The notes under the pieces are model-generated. The model was not told the origin of the DNA, did no database searches, and was given only the letters and a program-made list of their open reading frames with translations. 64,000 bases of DNA from Ensifer adhaerens. Lineage in GTDB: Bacteria; Pseudomonadota; Alphaproteobacteria; Rhizobiales; Rhizobiaceae. The number at the start of each line of letters is the position of its first letter. Position 1 is the stretch's first letter. The position numbers and the translations under genes are program-made. The stretch covers positions 186,001 through 250,000 of the forward strand of contig NZ_PNFP01000012.1 in the NCBI RefSeq assembly GCF_002940685.1, read 5' to 3'. Of this stretch, positions 47,537 to 56,428 are shown one piece after another.

Positions 47537-47600
47537 GGCTCTCTCCTTGTGTAGCGGCATCCGAAAACGAAAGCTTACCGTGAACGAAAGGACCATAAGT

Positions 47601-47636
47601 GGTGACTTTCGGGTGCACTTCCCATAACGCTCAACG
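47601..47636 (-). promoter_or_regulatory. Upstream element shared with the orphan paralogue, copy 1
   Basis: On the minus strand this 36-base stretch starts CGTTGAGCGTTATGGGAAGT and ends CGAAAGTCACC. It matches 54166-54201 upstream of the paralogue at 25 of 36 positions, without gaps. It sits 65 bp before the TTG start and is a candidate promoter or regulator site, possibly for the divergent ECF sigma factor. Confidence 0.5.
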
Positions 47637-47693
47637 GATGAATGGACAAATTATTCCACCGGTGACGAAGGGCGGCGCCGAAAGGAGCGCGCG

Positions 47694-48236
47694 ATGAGCG
47701 ATCCGACCATCGCCTTTGGCGAGCGCCTGGTCGCGTTTCTGCCGAACCTGCGCCGCTTTGCCATTTCGCTTTGCCGGTCGCGGGACGTGGCCGACGATCT
47801 GGTGCAGGCCGCCTGCGAAAAGGCGCTTGCCGGTTCTGACCGCTTCGAGCAAGGCACGCGCTTCGACGCTTGGATGTTCCGCATCCTGCGCAATCTCTGG
47901 ATCGACCAGCTGCGCCGGCAGAAGACCGCCGGCCCGACGGAAGAGATCGAGGCGCAGGCTGAACTTGCCGTTCCCTCCGGCGAGGCCGGGAGTGAGGCGC
48001 GCATGGCGCTGAAGAGCGTGGCGGCGGCGATCGACGGCCTGGTGCTGGAACAGCGCGAAGTGCTGATCCTCACCTGCGTCGAGGAGCTTTCCTACAAGGA
48101 GGCAGCCGAGGTCCTCGGCATTCCGATCGGAACCGTCATGAGCAGGCTTGCCCGGGCGCGCAAAAATCTTGCGGAGGCAACGGGAATAGAACCGCCGGTC
48201 GCGCGTTCACAGGACATGAGAGGCGGGACAAGATGA
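47694..48236 (+). CDS. ECF RNA polymerase sigma factor (RpoE-like)
   Basis: A 180-residue extracytoplasmic-function sigma factor. Region 2 spans about residues 10-80 (FAISLCRSRDVADDLVQAAC, then RFDAWMFRILRNLWIDQLR). Region 4 spans about 115-165: LVLEQREVLILTCVEELSYK and EAAEVLGIPIGTVMSRLARA, the helix-turn-helix that reads the -35 element. It directs RNA polymerase to a set of envelope or stress promoters. Its stop overlaps the start of the anti-sigma gene (ATGA). It is divergent from the S8 protease. GAAAGGAG is the ribosome site. Confidence 0.95.
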   Translation: MSDPTIAFGERLVAFLPNLRRFAISLCRSRDVADDLVQAACEKALAGSDRFEQGTRFDAWMFRILRNLWIDQLRRQKTAGPTEEIEAQAELAVPSGEAGSEARMALKSVAAAIDGLVLEQREVLILTCVEELSYKEAAEVLGIPIGTVMSRLARARKNLAEATGIEPPVARSQDMRGGTR

Positions 48237-49030
48237 GCGACACGGAATTCAGCGATGAGATCTTGATGGCGTTTGCCGACGGCGAACTCGACGAGGAGAC
48301 GACGCGCCGTGTCGAGGCGGCGTTGGAAACGGACGACGACGTGATGGCGCGCGTCGCGATGTTCATGGAAACGCGCGCCGCGGCAAGCGAGGCGCTGAAG
48401 CCGGTGCTCGACGAGCCGGTACCGGACGAACTGGTTGCCAAGGTGCGCGCCATGGCGGCGGCGAGCGGCGCAGCGCGCGCGGCGGATGCACCGACGGCAG
48501 CCGGCGACAATGTCGTGGCCTTCCGGCGCCCTGCCGATCAGCCGGCGTCGCCGCGTGGTGGCCCGTCGCGGCTGCTGATGGCGATGGCCGCTTCCTTGCT
48601 CGTCGTCGTTGGCGGCGCCGGCGGCTACCTGCTTCGCGGCGGCGGGCTGGCGGATGCCGGCTCGGTACACGTGGCCGGCACAGTCGGCCCGGCGCTCTCT
48701 GCCATCCTCGACCAGGCAGCCTCGGGAGAAGACGTTGCTGTTGGCGAAGGGAAGGGGACGGTGCGGCTGGTGTCGGCCTTCGAGCTCGGCTCGGGGCAGC
48801 TCTGCCGCGAATACGAACTCACGCAGCCCGGCGAACCCGGCCTCGTTTCGGTCGCATGCCGAAGGGCCAACGTCTGGCAGACGCGGCTCGCCGTCGCCAG
48901 GCCGGAGGGCGGCGACGGATACGCGCCCGCCTCGTCGCTCGAGACCGTCGATGCCTTCCTGACCTCGATCGGTGCCGGGCAGCCGCTCGATGCGGACGCC
49001 GAGAAGAAGGCGCTCGCCGCTTCGAAGTGA
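48233..49030 (+). CDS. Transmembrane anti-sigma factor
   Basis: A 265-residue protein. The N-terminal 60 residues (ILMAFADGELDEETTRRVEAAL) fit the anti-sigma fold that holds ECF sigma factors; no zinc-binding HxxxCxxC motif is seen. One transmembrane segment lies at about residues 103-126 (LLMAMAASLLVVVGGAGGYLL). The C-terminal half (127-265) would be periplasmic and includes a Cys pair (CREYELTQ..., VSVACRRA). It should sequester the adjacent sigma factor until a periplasmic signal. Translational overlap with the sigma gene is typical. Confidence 0.9.
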   Translation: MSDTEFSDEILMAFADGELDEETTRRVEAALETDDDVMARVAMFMETRAAASEALKPVLDEPVPDELVAKVRAMAAASGAARAADAPTAAGDNVVAFRRPADQPASPRGGPSRLLMAMAASLLVVVGGAGGYLLRGGGLADAGSVHVAGTVGPALSAILDQAASGEDVAVGEGKGTVRLVSAFELGSGQLCREYELTQPGEPGLVSVACRRANVWQTRLAVARPEGGDGYAPASSLETVDAFLTSIGAGQPLDADAEKKALAASK

Positions 49031-49077
49031 GCGCGTGATGTTGAGGCATCCGCGCGGGGTGCCGAGCCTCTGCCCTG

Positions 49078-49560
49078 CTAGAGCGGGACCGAAAGCCCGA
49101 CCTTCACCGGATCCATCGTCACGAAAGTGCGAAAGCGCTTGATGTTCGCATTGCCGAAGAACATGCGGCGGGTGAAGGCCTCGTAGTCGGCCATGGTCGG
49201 CACGATGACGACGAGCATGAAATCGACATCGCCGGTCACGTAATAGCATTGCTGCACTTCGGGTGCCGCGGTAAATGCCGCTTTCGCCGCGTCGAGCAGC
49301 GCGATCTGCTCGCTCTCGACCTCCACCTCCACCAGGATCGTCAGCGCCTGGTTGACGCTGACCGGATCGATCAGCGCGACATTGGCGCGGATGACGGCTG
49401 CTTCCTCCATGCGCTTGATCCGCCGCTGGACGGCTGGCGCCGACAGATTGACCGCCTCGCCGATCTGGCGTTGCGGCGTCGTGTTGTCCTTCTGCAGGAT
49501 GGCAAGGATCGCGAGATCGAAACGATCGAGCTCGACCTGGGGTTTCTTCGACGGGGCCAT
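49078..49560 (-). CDS. Lrp/AsnC-family regulator
   Basis: A 160-residue regulator. The helix-turn-helix lies at residues 12-65 (LDRFDLAILAILQKDNTTPQ, IGEAVNLSAPAVQRRIKRME) and the RAM ligand domain at about 70-155 (VTGDVDFMLVVIVPTMADYE). It is divergent from the diaminopropionate ammonia-lyase operon and probably controls it in response to an amino acid such as 2,3-diaminopropionate. The start at 49560 is chosen because homologues begin close to this Met and AAAGG precedes it. Confidence 0.92.
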   Translation of the reverse strand: MAPSKKPQVELDRFDLAILAILQKDNTTPQRQIGEAVNLSAPAVQRRIKRMEEAAVIRANVALIDPVSVNQALTILVEVEVESEQIALLDAAKAAFTAAPEVQQCYYVTGDVDFMLVVIVPTMADYEAFTRRMFFGNANIKRFRTFVTMDPVKVGLSVPL

Positions 49561-49636
49561 CCGGTGCCTTTCGGTTCGCGGGGTCGGAGCGGCTGCGCGC
49601 AACACACCATGCGTCGGCCCCTCAGCTTTACAAACT

Positions 49637-49648
49637 TGCATCCATGCA
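49637..49648. promoter_or_regulatory. Palindrome in the Lrp/DpaL divergent region
   Basis: TGCATCCATGCA is a 12-base palindrome (arms TGCAT/ATGCA) in the 154-bp intergenic region between the Lrp gene and the ammonia-lyase gene. It could be part of an Lrp-type site, which are usually about 15 bp and degenerate. Weak evidence. Confidence 0.3.
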
Positions 49649-49714
49649 TCTCATTTAGAGCGCAATTCTCGGCAGCGATGAAATAGATTTTCGTGAACCT
49701 ACGGAGATTGCACC

Positions 49715-50920
49715 ATGTTTCTTGCCAATACCCTTGCCGAATTCGGCCGCCCCCTGCTGCCCGAAGATGCGGAGATGCTGTCGCTCGCGGCCGCCGCCGA
49801 TGTCGAACAACAGCTCGCCCGGCGTCCCGATCACAGGCCGACACCGCTTCATGCCTTGCCCGCTCTGGCCGGTGAACTCGGTCTTGCCGGCGTCTTCGTC
49901 AAGGACGAGGGGTATCGTCTGGGACTCGGCAGCTTCAAGGCGCTCGGCGGTTCCTATGCGGTGATCCGGCTGGTGGTCGAGGAGGCGGAACGGCGCCTCG
50001 GCCGCAGTGTCGATCCTGACGAGCTGGAACAGCCCGAGGTCCGGGCGATTGCCGCGGCGATGACGTTTGGCTGTGCCACCGACGGCAATCACGGCCGCTC
50101 GGTCGCCATGGGCGCCAGGCTGGTCGGTGCGAAATCGGTCATCTTCGTGCATGCGGGCGTCAGCGAGAAGCGCATCGACGCGATCGCTGCTTACGGCGCC
50201 GAGATCGTTCGGGTCGCCGGGACCTATGACGATTCCGTGCGCGAGGCAGCAAGGGTTTGCGACGACAACGGCTGGACGGTCGTCTCGGACACGACATGGT
50301 CGGGCTACGAGTACATTCCCGGCCTGGTGATGCAGGGCTATACGGCGCTGCTCAGCGAGGCGCTGCGGCAGATGGAGGAGCCGCCGACCCATGTGTTCGT
50401 GCAGGCCGGCGTCGGCGGCATCGCCGCGGCCACCGCCGGACATCTGGCCGTGCGCTATGGGGCGGAGCGGCCGCGTTTCGTCGTTGTCGATCCGGCCCGC
50501 GCGGCCTGTCTCTACGAGAGCGCGAGCGCCGGCCGTCCCGTCAAGGTGGAGCATGGCGAGCCGACGATCATGGCGATGCTCGAATGCTACGAGCCGTCGC
50601 TCGTTGCCTGGCGTATCCTGTCGCGTGTCGCCGATGCCTTCATGACCGTCGAGGAGGAGGACGCCGTTTCGGTCATGAACCGGCTGGCGCGGCCGCAGCG
50701 CGCCGACCCGGCGATCGTCTCAGGCGAAAGCGGCGGCGTCGGCCTGGCGGGGCTGCTTGCGGTGGCCCGCGATCCGGCGCTGCGCCAAGCGCTCGGATTG
50801 ACCGCGCAGTCGCGCGTCTTCGTCATCAATACCGAGGGCGCGACTGATCCTGAGCGCTACGCCGCCCTTGTCGGCCTGTCGTCCGAAGCTGTCGCGAACA
50901 CACCGAACGAGAGAGGGTGA
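49715..50920 (+). CDS. dpaL: Diaminopropionate ammonia-lyase
   Basis: A 401-residue PLP enzyme of fold type II. The PLP lysine is in GLGSFKALGGSYAV (about residue 77), with TFGCATDGNHGRSVA and a glycine-rich phosphate-binding loop VQAGVGGIAAA. Length and motifs match diaminopropionate ammonia-lyase (DpaL/YgeX), which turns 2,3-diaminopropionate into pyruvate and ammonia. Next come two M20-type amidohydrolases, so an N-acylated diaminopropionate is a probable upstream substrate. CGGAGATT precedes the ATG. Threonine dehydratase is an alternative but fits less well. Confidence 0.85.
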   Translation: MFLANTLAEFGRPLLPEDAEMLSLAAAADVEQQLARRPDHRPTPLHALPALAGELGLAGVFVKDEGYRLGLGSFKALGGSYAVIRLVVEEAERRLGRSVDPDELEQPEVRAIAAAMTFGCATDGNHGRSVAMGARLVGAKSVIFVHAGVSEKRIDAIAAYGAEIVRVAGTYDDSVREAARVCDDNGWTVVSDTTWSGYEYIPGLVMQGYTALLSEALRQMEEPPTHVFVQAGVGGIAAATAGHLAVRYGAERPRFVVVDPARAACLYESASAGRPVKVEHGEPTIMAMLECYEPSLVAWRILSRVADAFMTVEEEDAVSVMNRLARPQRADPAIVSGESGGVGLAGLLAVARDPALRQALGLTAQSRVFVINTEGATDPERYAALVGLSSEAVANTPNERG

Positions 50921-50923
50921 CCC

Positions 50924-52099
50924 ATGACGGGAATGGATTTCGACCGGCTTCAGAAGGACATGACCACCTGGCGTCGCGACCTGCACGCCCACCCGGAGTT
51001 CGGCTTCGAGGAACAGCGCACCGCGTCCTTCGTGGCGTCGAAGCTTCGGGAGTTCGGGCTCGACGAGGTGGTGGAAGGCGTCGGCGGCACCGGTGTCGTC
51101 GGCCGGCTGAAACGCGGCAGCGGCAACCGCGCTGTCGCACTTCGGGCCGACATGGATGCGCTGCGCATAGCGGAGCAGGGAGAGCTTTCCTACCGATCGA
51201 CGAAGCCCGGCACCATGCATGCCTGCGGCCATGACGGTCACACGGCGATGCTGCTCGGCGCCGCCAGGATGCTTTGCGAAGACGGCGGTTTCGATGGTAC
51301 CGCGTGCTTTATCTTCCAGCCGGCGGAGGAGTGGGGCAAGGGCGCGCTCGCGATGCTTGAAGACGGCCTGATGGAGCGTTTCCCCTTCGACGAGATCTAC
51401 GGTCTGCACAACATGCCGGGGCTGCCGGTCGGCCGTTTCGAGACCCGCGTCGGCGCGATCATGTCGGCGGAGGACAATTTCGAGATCGTGCTGAAGGGCG
51501 TCGGCGGGCATGCGGCCCGGCCGCACTGGGGCAACGAGACGCTGGTCGCCGCCTGCGCCACCGTCGTCAATCTGCAGACAATCGTTTCGCGCCGCCTGTC
51601 GCCGACCGATATCGGCGTCGTCTCGGTGACCGAGCTTCTGACCGACGGCACGCGCAATGCCTTGCCCGGTCTCGCCCGCATTCTCGGCGATGCCCGCAGC
51701 TTCCGTCCCGAGGTCAGCGCCAAGATCGAGGCGGAGATGCGCGTGATCGCCAAAGGCACGGCGGATGCCTATGGCTGCGAGGTCGAGGTCAACTACACGC
51801 GCGAATTCGTGCCGCTCACCAACGACCCCACCTTGACCGGTCATGCCTTTGCTGCGGCCGAAGCGGTGTTCGGGGCGGAGAATGTCGCAACCGCCGCCGA
51901 GCCGATGACCGGTTCGGAGGATTTCGCGCGCTTCCTCGAGCACGTGCCGGGCTGCTTCGTCTTCATCGGCAACGGCGAGGCGTCGGCGCCGCTGCACAAT
52001 CCGCGTTACGACTTCAACGACGAGGCCCTGATCTTCGGTGCCCGCTACCACGCCGAAATCGTCAGGCAGAGACTGGCCCCGGCCGACAGCCAGTCATGA
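50924..52099 (+). CDS. M20-family amidohydrolase
   Basis: A 391-residue metal-dependent amidohydrolase of the M20D group. Motifs: RRDLHAHPEFGFEEQRTASF, GGTGVVGRL, the metal-binding MHACGHDGHTAMLL, and FQPAEEWGKGALAML with catalytic Glu. It starts 4 bases after the DpaL stop with GAGAGGGTGA as ribosome site, and its stop overlaps the next start. It should release a free amino acid from an N-acyl or N-carbamoyl precursor. Confidence 0.9.
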   Translation: MTGMDFDRLQKDMTTWRRDLHAHPEFGFEEQRTASFVASKLREFGLDEVVEGVGGTGVVGRLKRGSGNRAVALRADMDALRIAEQGELSYRSTKPGTMHACGHDGHTAMLLGAARMLCEDGGFDGTACFIFQPAEEWGKGALAMLEDGLMERFPFDEIYGLHNMPGLPVGRFETRVGAIMSAEDNFEIVLKGVGGHAARPHWGNETLVAACATVVNLQTIVSRRLSPTDIGVVSVTELLTDGTRNALPGLARILGDARSFRPEVSAKIEAEMRVIAKGTADAYGCEVEVNYTREFVPLTNDPTLTGHAFAAAEAVFGAENVATAAEPMTGSEDFARFLEHVPGCFVFIGNGEASAPLHNPRYDFNDEALIFGARYHAEIVRQRLAPADSQS

Positions 52100-53379
52100 G
52101 CAGAAATTCAAATGAAAGCAGGACAGAGATGCCAGTTTCTTCCATCGACGCTGTGCGGCTGATCGGCCGCATCCGTGAACTCGGCGAAATCGGCCGCGAT
52201 GCGGAGGGGCGACTGACCCGGCTTGCCGGGTCCGACAACGACAAGGCCGGTCGCGATCGCCTTGTCGCCTGGATCGAGGCGGCAGGACTCGACGTTGCGG
52301 TCGACCGTATCGGCAACATCTTCGGCATCTGGCGCGGCGAGGAGAACCGCGGCGAAGGGCCGATCATGCTCGGCTCGCACATCGATACGGTCATCAATGC
52401 CGGCATCTATGACGGATGTTATGGCGTACTCGCCGCGCTCGAAGTAATCGAGACGCTGAAGGACCGTGGCGTGACGCCGGCCCGACCGATCGTCGTTGCC
52501 GCCTTTACCAATGAGGAGGGCGTGCGTTTTGCGCCCGACATGCTCGGCTCGCTCGTCTATGTCGGCGGCCTGCCGCTGGACGCAGCGCTCGCGACCATCG
52601 GCACGGATGGCTCGTCGCTGGGCGAGGAACTCGAGCGGATTGGCTATGCCGGCAACGTCGAGCCGGGCTTCCTTGCGCCCCACGCCTATGTCGAGCTCCA
52701 TATCGAGCAGGGGCCGGTGCTGCAGCGCGAGGGCTTTGCGATCGGTGCCGTCGAGAACCTGCAGGGCATTTCCTGGCAGCGCGTCACGATCGATGGCATT
52801 GCCAACCACGCCGGCACCACGCCGATGGCTATGCGCAGCGATGCCGGTCTTGCCGCCGCCCGCGTTGGCCTGCTTCTGCGCGAGCATATCGCCCGGTCGA
52901 ACGCGCCGAGTGTCGCGACCATCGGCACCATGCGTTTCGAGCCCGACGCGATCAACGTCATCCCATCGCGTGCCGTCTTCACCGTCGATCTGCGCGATCC
53001 GGACGAGGATCGGCTGCAGGCGCTCGAAGCGGCGTTTTCGGACTTTCTGGTGCGCATCGGCGCGGAAGAGGGGGTTACGATCTCGGTCGAGCGGCTTGCA
53101 CGCTTCCAGCCGGTCGTCTTCGACCAGGGCATCGTCGAGGCGATCGAGGCTTCGGCCAGCGCGCGAGGCCTCAAGAGCCGGCGCATGACCTCTGGCGCCG
53201 GTCATGATGCCCAGATGATCGCCCGCATCGCGCCGACGGCGATGATCTTCGTCCCAAGCCGCGACGGCATCAGCCACAATCCGCGCGAACACACGGAGCC
53301 GGGCGATCTGGTGGCCGGCGCCAACGTGCTGCTCGATGTGGTCGAGCGGATTGCTTGCAGCGGCTGGAAAGGCAGATAG
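52096..53379 (+). CDS. Zn-dependent N-carbamoyl-amino-acid/allantoate-type hydrolase
   Basis: A 427-residue amidohydrolase of the HyuC/AllC group. Signatures: GSHIDTVINAGIYDGCYGVL (metal-binding His and Asp), AAFTNEEGVRF (catalytic Glu), and ELHIEQGPVLQREG, the HIEQGP motif that marks N-carbamoyl-L-amino-acid hydrolases and allantoate amidohydrolases. The ATG at 52096 overlaps the preceding TGA; Met at 52129 (MPVSSID) is an alternative start. As part of the DpaL operon it may open a ureido or carbamoyl group, as in 2-amino-3-ureidopropionate (albizziine), but this is inference. Confidence 0.87.
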   Translation: MSRNSNESRTEMPVSSIDAVRLIGRIRELGEIGRDAEGRLTRLAGSDNDKAGRDRLVAWIEAAGLDVAVDRIGNIFGIWRGEENRGEGPIMLGSHIDTVINAGIYDGCYGVLAALEVIETLKDRGVTPARPIVVAAFTNEEGVRFAPDMLGSLVYVGGLPLDAALATIGTDGSSLGEELERIGYAGNVEPGFLAPHAYVELHIEQGPVLQREGFAIGAVENLQGISWQRVTIDGIANHAGTTPMAMRSDAGLAAARVGLLLREHIARSNAPSVATIGTMRFEPDAINVIPSRAVFTVDLRDPDEDRLQALEAAFSDFLVRIGAEEGVTISVERLARFQPVVFDQGIVEAIEASASARGLKSRRMTSGAGHDAQMIARIAPTAMIFVPSRDGISHNPREHTEPGDLVAGANVLLDVVERIACSGWKGR

Positions 53380-53496
53380 GAACGGGCGCGGTTTTCACGT
53401 ATCAGAACCCGTCTCTGCACGCACATCCGGAGTCCGGTGTCGAGAAAGAGCGCAGGTCCCCTTCGTTGCCACGAAGTTGACCTCAATTCAGCGGCC

Positions 53497-54078
53497 TCAA
53501 TTCGTGTGAGTGTTCTTCTGTCGGGCAGACGATTGAGGCTGGCTCTGTTCGCCATCCTTTTCCGGCGTCTGACGGAAAAGGTTCAGGAAATTGCTGCCGC
53601 CGTGCCAAACGTTGCCGCTTGGTCCGTAATCCCGTTGGTCGCGCCCGGATGAGTGGTGCTCGCTAGGGCTATCGCCGTCGCTATCGCTGTCGCTATCGCT
53701 ATCGCTATCGCTATCGCTAACGGCAGCACCTCCGCCGCCTGCGCCGGTACCGCCGGGCTCAAGGCCGGGCTCAGGGCCTGCGCCGCTACCGTCGCCGGTG
53801 CCCCAATCGCCGCCACCCCCATGGCCGCCACCCCCATGGCCGACACCTTCTGTGCCGTTGCTTCCGCCGCCCTCGCCGCTTTCGCCACCCTGGTCGCTGC
53901 CGCCTGTGCCGGTTTCACCATTCCCACCGCCGGTATCGGCGCCGTCCGCATGGGCGGCGGAAATCCAGGAAAAACCCGCGGCTAAACTGCCGTCATCGTT
54001 AAGGTGTGGCAAATCTCCGGCCAGTGCCGCAAGGCCGCCTATCGACAGGGCCGTCAGTCTCAGCAGGCGCGTCCTCAA
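53497..54078 (-). CDS. Secreted low-complexity protein paralogous to the S8 protease leader
   Basis: A 193-residue exported protein. The leader (MRTRLLRLTALSIGGLAALA) aligns with that of the S8 protease at 46157-47536, and the C-terminal WHGGSNFLNLFRQTPE (158-173) aligns with that protease's WRGGGNLLDLFRATPE. The protease domain is missing. Between them lie a Gly-rich stretch (50-118) and (Ser-Asp)n at 121-134. It starts with TTG at 54078 behind GAGGAGAAAGA, as does the protease. Its role is unknown; it could be a substrate, decoy or inhibitor of the protease, or a truncated duplicate. It ends near residue 193 with no transmembrane segment beyond the leader. Confidence 0.75.
   Translation of the reverse strand: MRTRLLRLTALSIGGLAALAGDLPHLNDDGSLAAGFSWISAAHADGADTGGGNGETGTGGSDQGGESGEGGGSNGTEGVGHGGGGHGGGGDWGTGDGSGAGPEPGLEPGGTGAGGGGAAVSDSDSDSDSDSDSDGDSPSEHHSSGRDQRDYGPSGNVWHGGSNFLNLFRQTPEKDGEQSQPQSSARQKNTHTN
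53669..53716. repeat. Hexanucleotide tandem repeat (CTATCG)n
   Basis: Eight 6-base units lie in a row, CTATCG in six of them (the last four perfect), with CCGTCG and CTGTCG as variants. On the coding (minus) strand each unit encodes Ser-Asp. As the unit is a multiple of three, copy-number change would lengthen or shorten the protein without frameshift. Confidence 0.85.
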
Positions 54079-54165
54079 GTCTTTCTCCTCGTAAACGGCG
54101 TTACTCGTCGTCTTGCAAGGCGTCGCAGAAGATCGCAGCCTGGCATGAATGACGGGTTCGCCGGC

Positions 54166-54201
54166 GGCGACTTTTGCGTGAGCCTTACATATCGTTCAAC
54201 C
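54166..54201 (-). promoter_or_regulatory. Upstream element shared with the S8 protease, copy 2
   Basis: On the minus strand this stretch starts GGTTGAACGATATGTAAGGC and ends CAAAAGTCGCC. It is similar to 47601-47636 at 25 of 36 positions, ungapped, and lies 88 bp before the TTG start of the paralogue. It is a candidate common promoter or regulator site. Confidence 0.5.
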
Positions 54202-54248
54202 GCTGAGGGGGCAAGCCATTCCCCCAGGGGCCCAGCATCCGCCTTGCC

Positions 54249-54282
54249 GTCGGGAGGGAGTACGAGGCGTCCCTCCCGACGT
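54249..54282. terminator. Stem-loop after thiC
   Basis: CGTCGGGAGGGA (54249-54260) pairs perfectly over 12 bp with TCCCTCCCGACG (54271-54282), 15 bases after the thiC stop. There is no T run; it may end or protect the thiC mRNA. Confidence 0.6.
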
Positions 54283-54297
54283 GTTGCGCCTTAACTC

Positions 54298-56184
<1,887 letters not shown>

Positions 56185-56214
56185 TCACCGCACGGAATCC
56201 TGGCTTCGATATCT

Positions 56215-56325
56215 GCACCGTCCCTACGCCAGTATGAACTGGATCAGGTTCAACGGGTCACTGCGCCACAGCCGGGAAACCGGCCATCCAGCAGAATCTC
56301 AGCCCCTTGCGGGACCCCCCTGGTG
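56215..56325 (-). ncRNA. TPP riboswitch (THI element)
   Basis: Read on the minus strand, the leader contains GGGGTCCCGCAAGGGGCTGAGA, a variable arm GGCCGGTTTCCCGGC, then ACCCGTTGAACCTGATCCAG and TTCATACTGGCGTAGGGA. CTGAGA and ACC-TGATC---GTA-GG are the diagnostic thiamine-pyrophosphate aptamer elements. It ends about 100 bases before the thiC ATG and should lower thiC expression when TPP is abundant. Confidence 0.95.
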
Positions 56326-56428
56326 AATGCCTAGATGATAGCCATCGAACGGCCTTGGTCGTCAAGCGTGAATTCGCCCGCCGATGAAGATGCACCTATT
56401 GCGTGCATTTTCGCAATTGGGTTCGATA

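Noticed and set aside
53669-53716. Hexamer array considered as a CRISPR or phage attachment feature
   Set aside because: There are no spacers and no flanking integrase; it is a simple in-frame microsatellite.
53653-53985. 110-codon Ala-rich plus-strand frame over the Ser-Asp repeat
   Set aside because: The opposite strand has leader, motif and ribosome site; the Ala/Ile pattern simply mirrors the hexamer.
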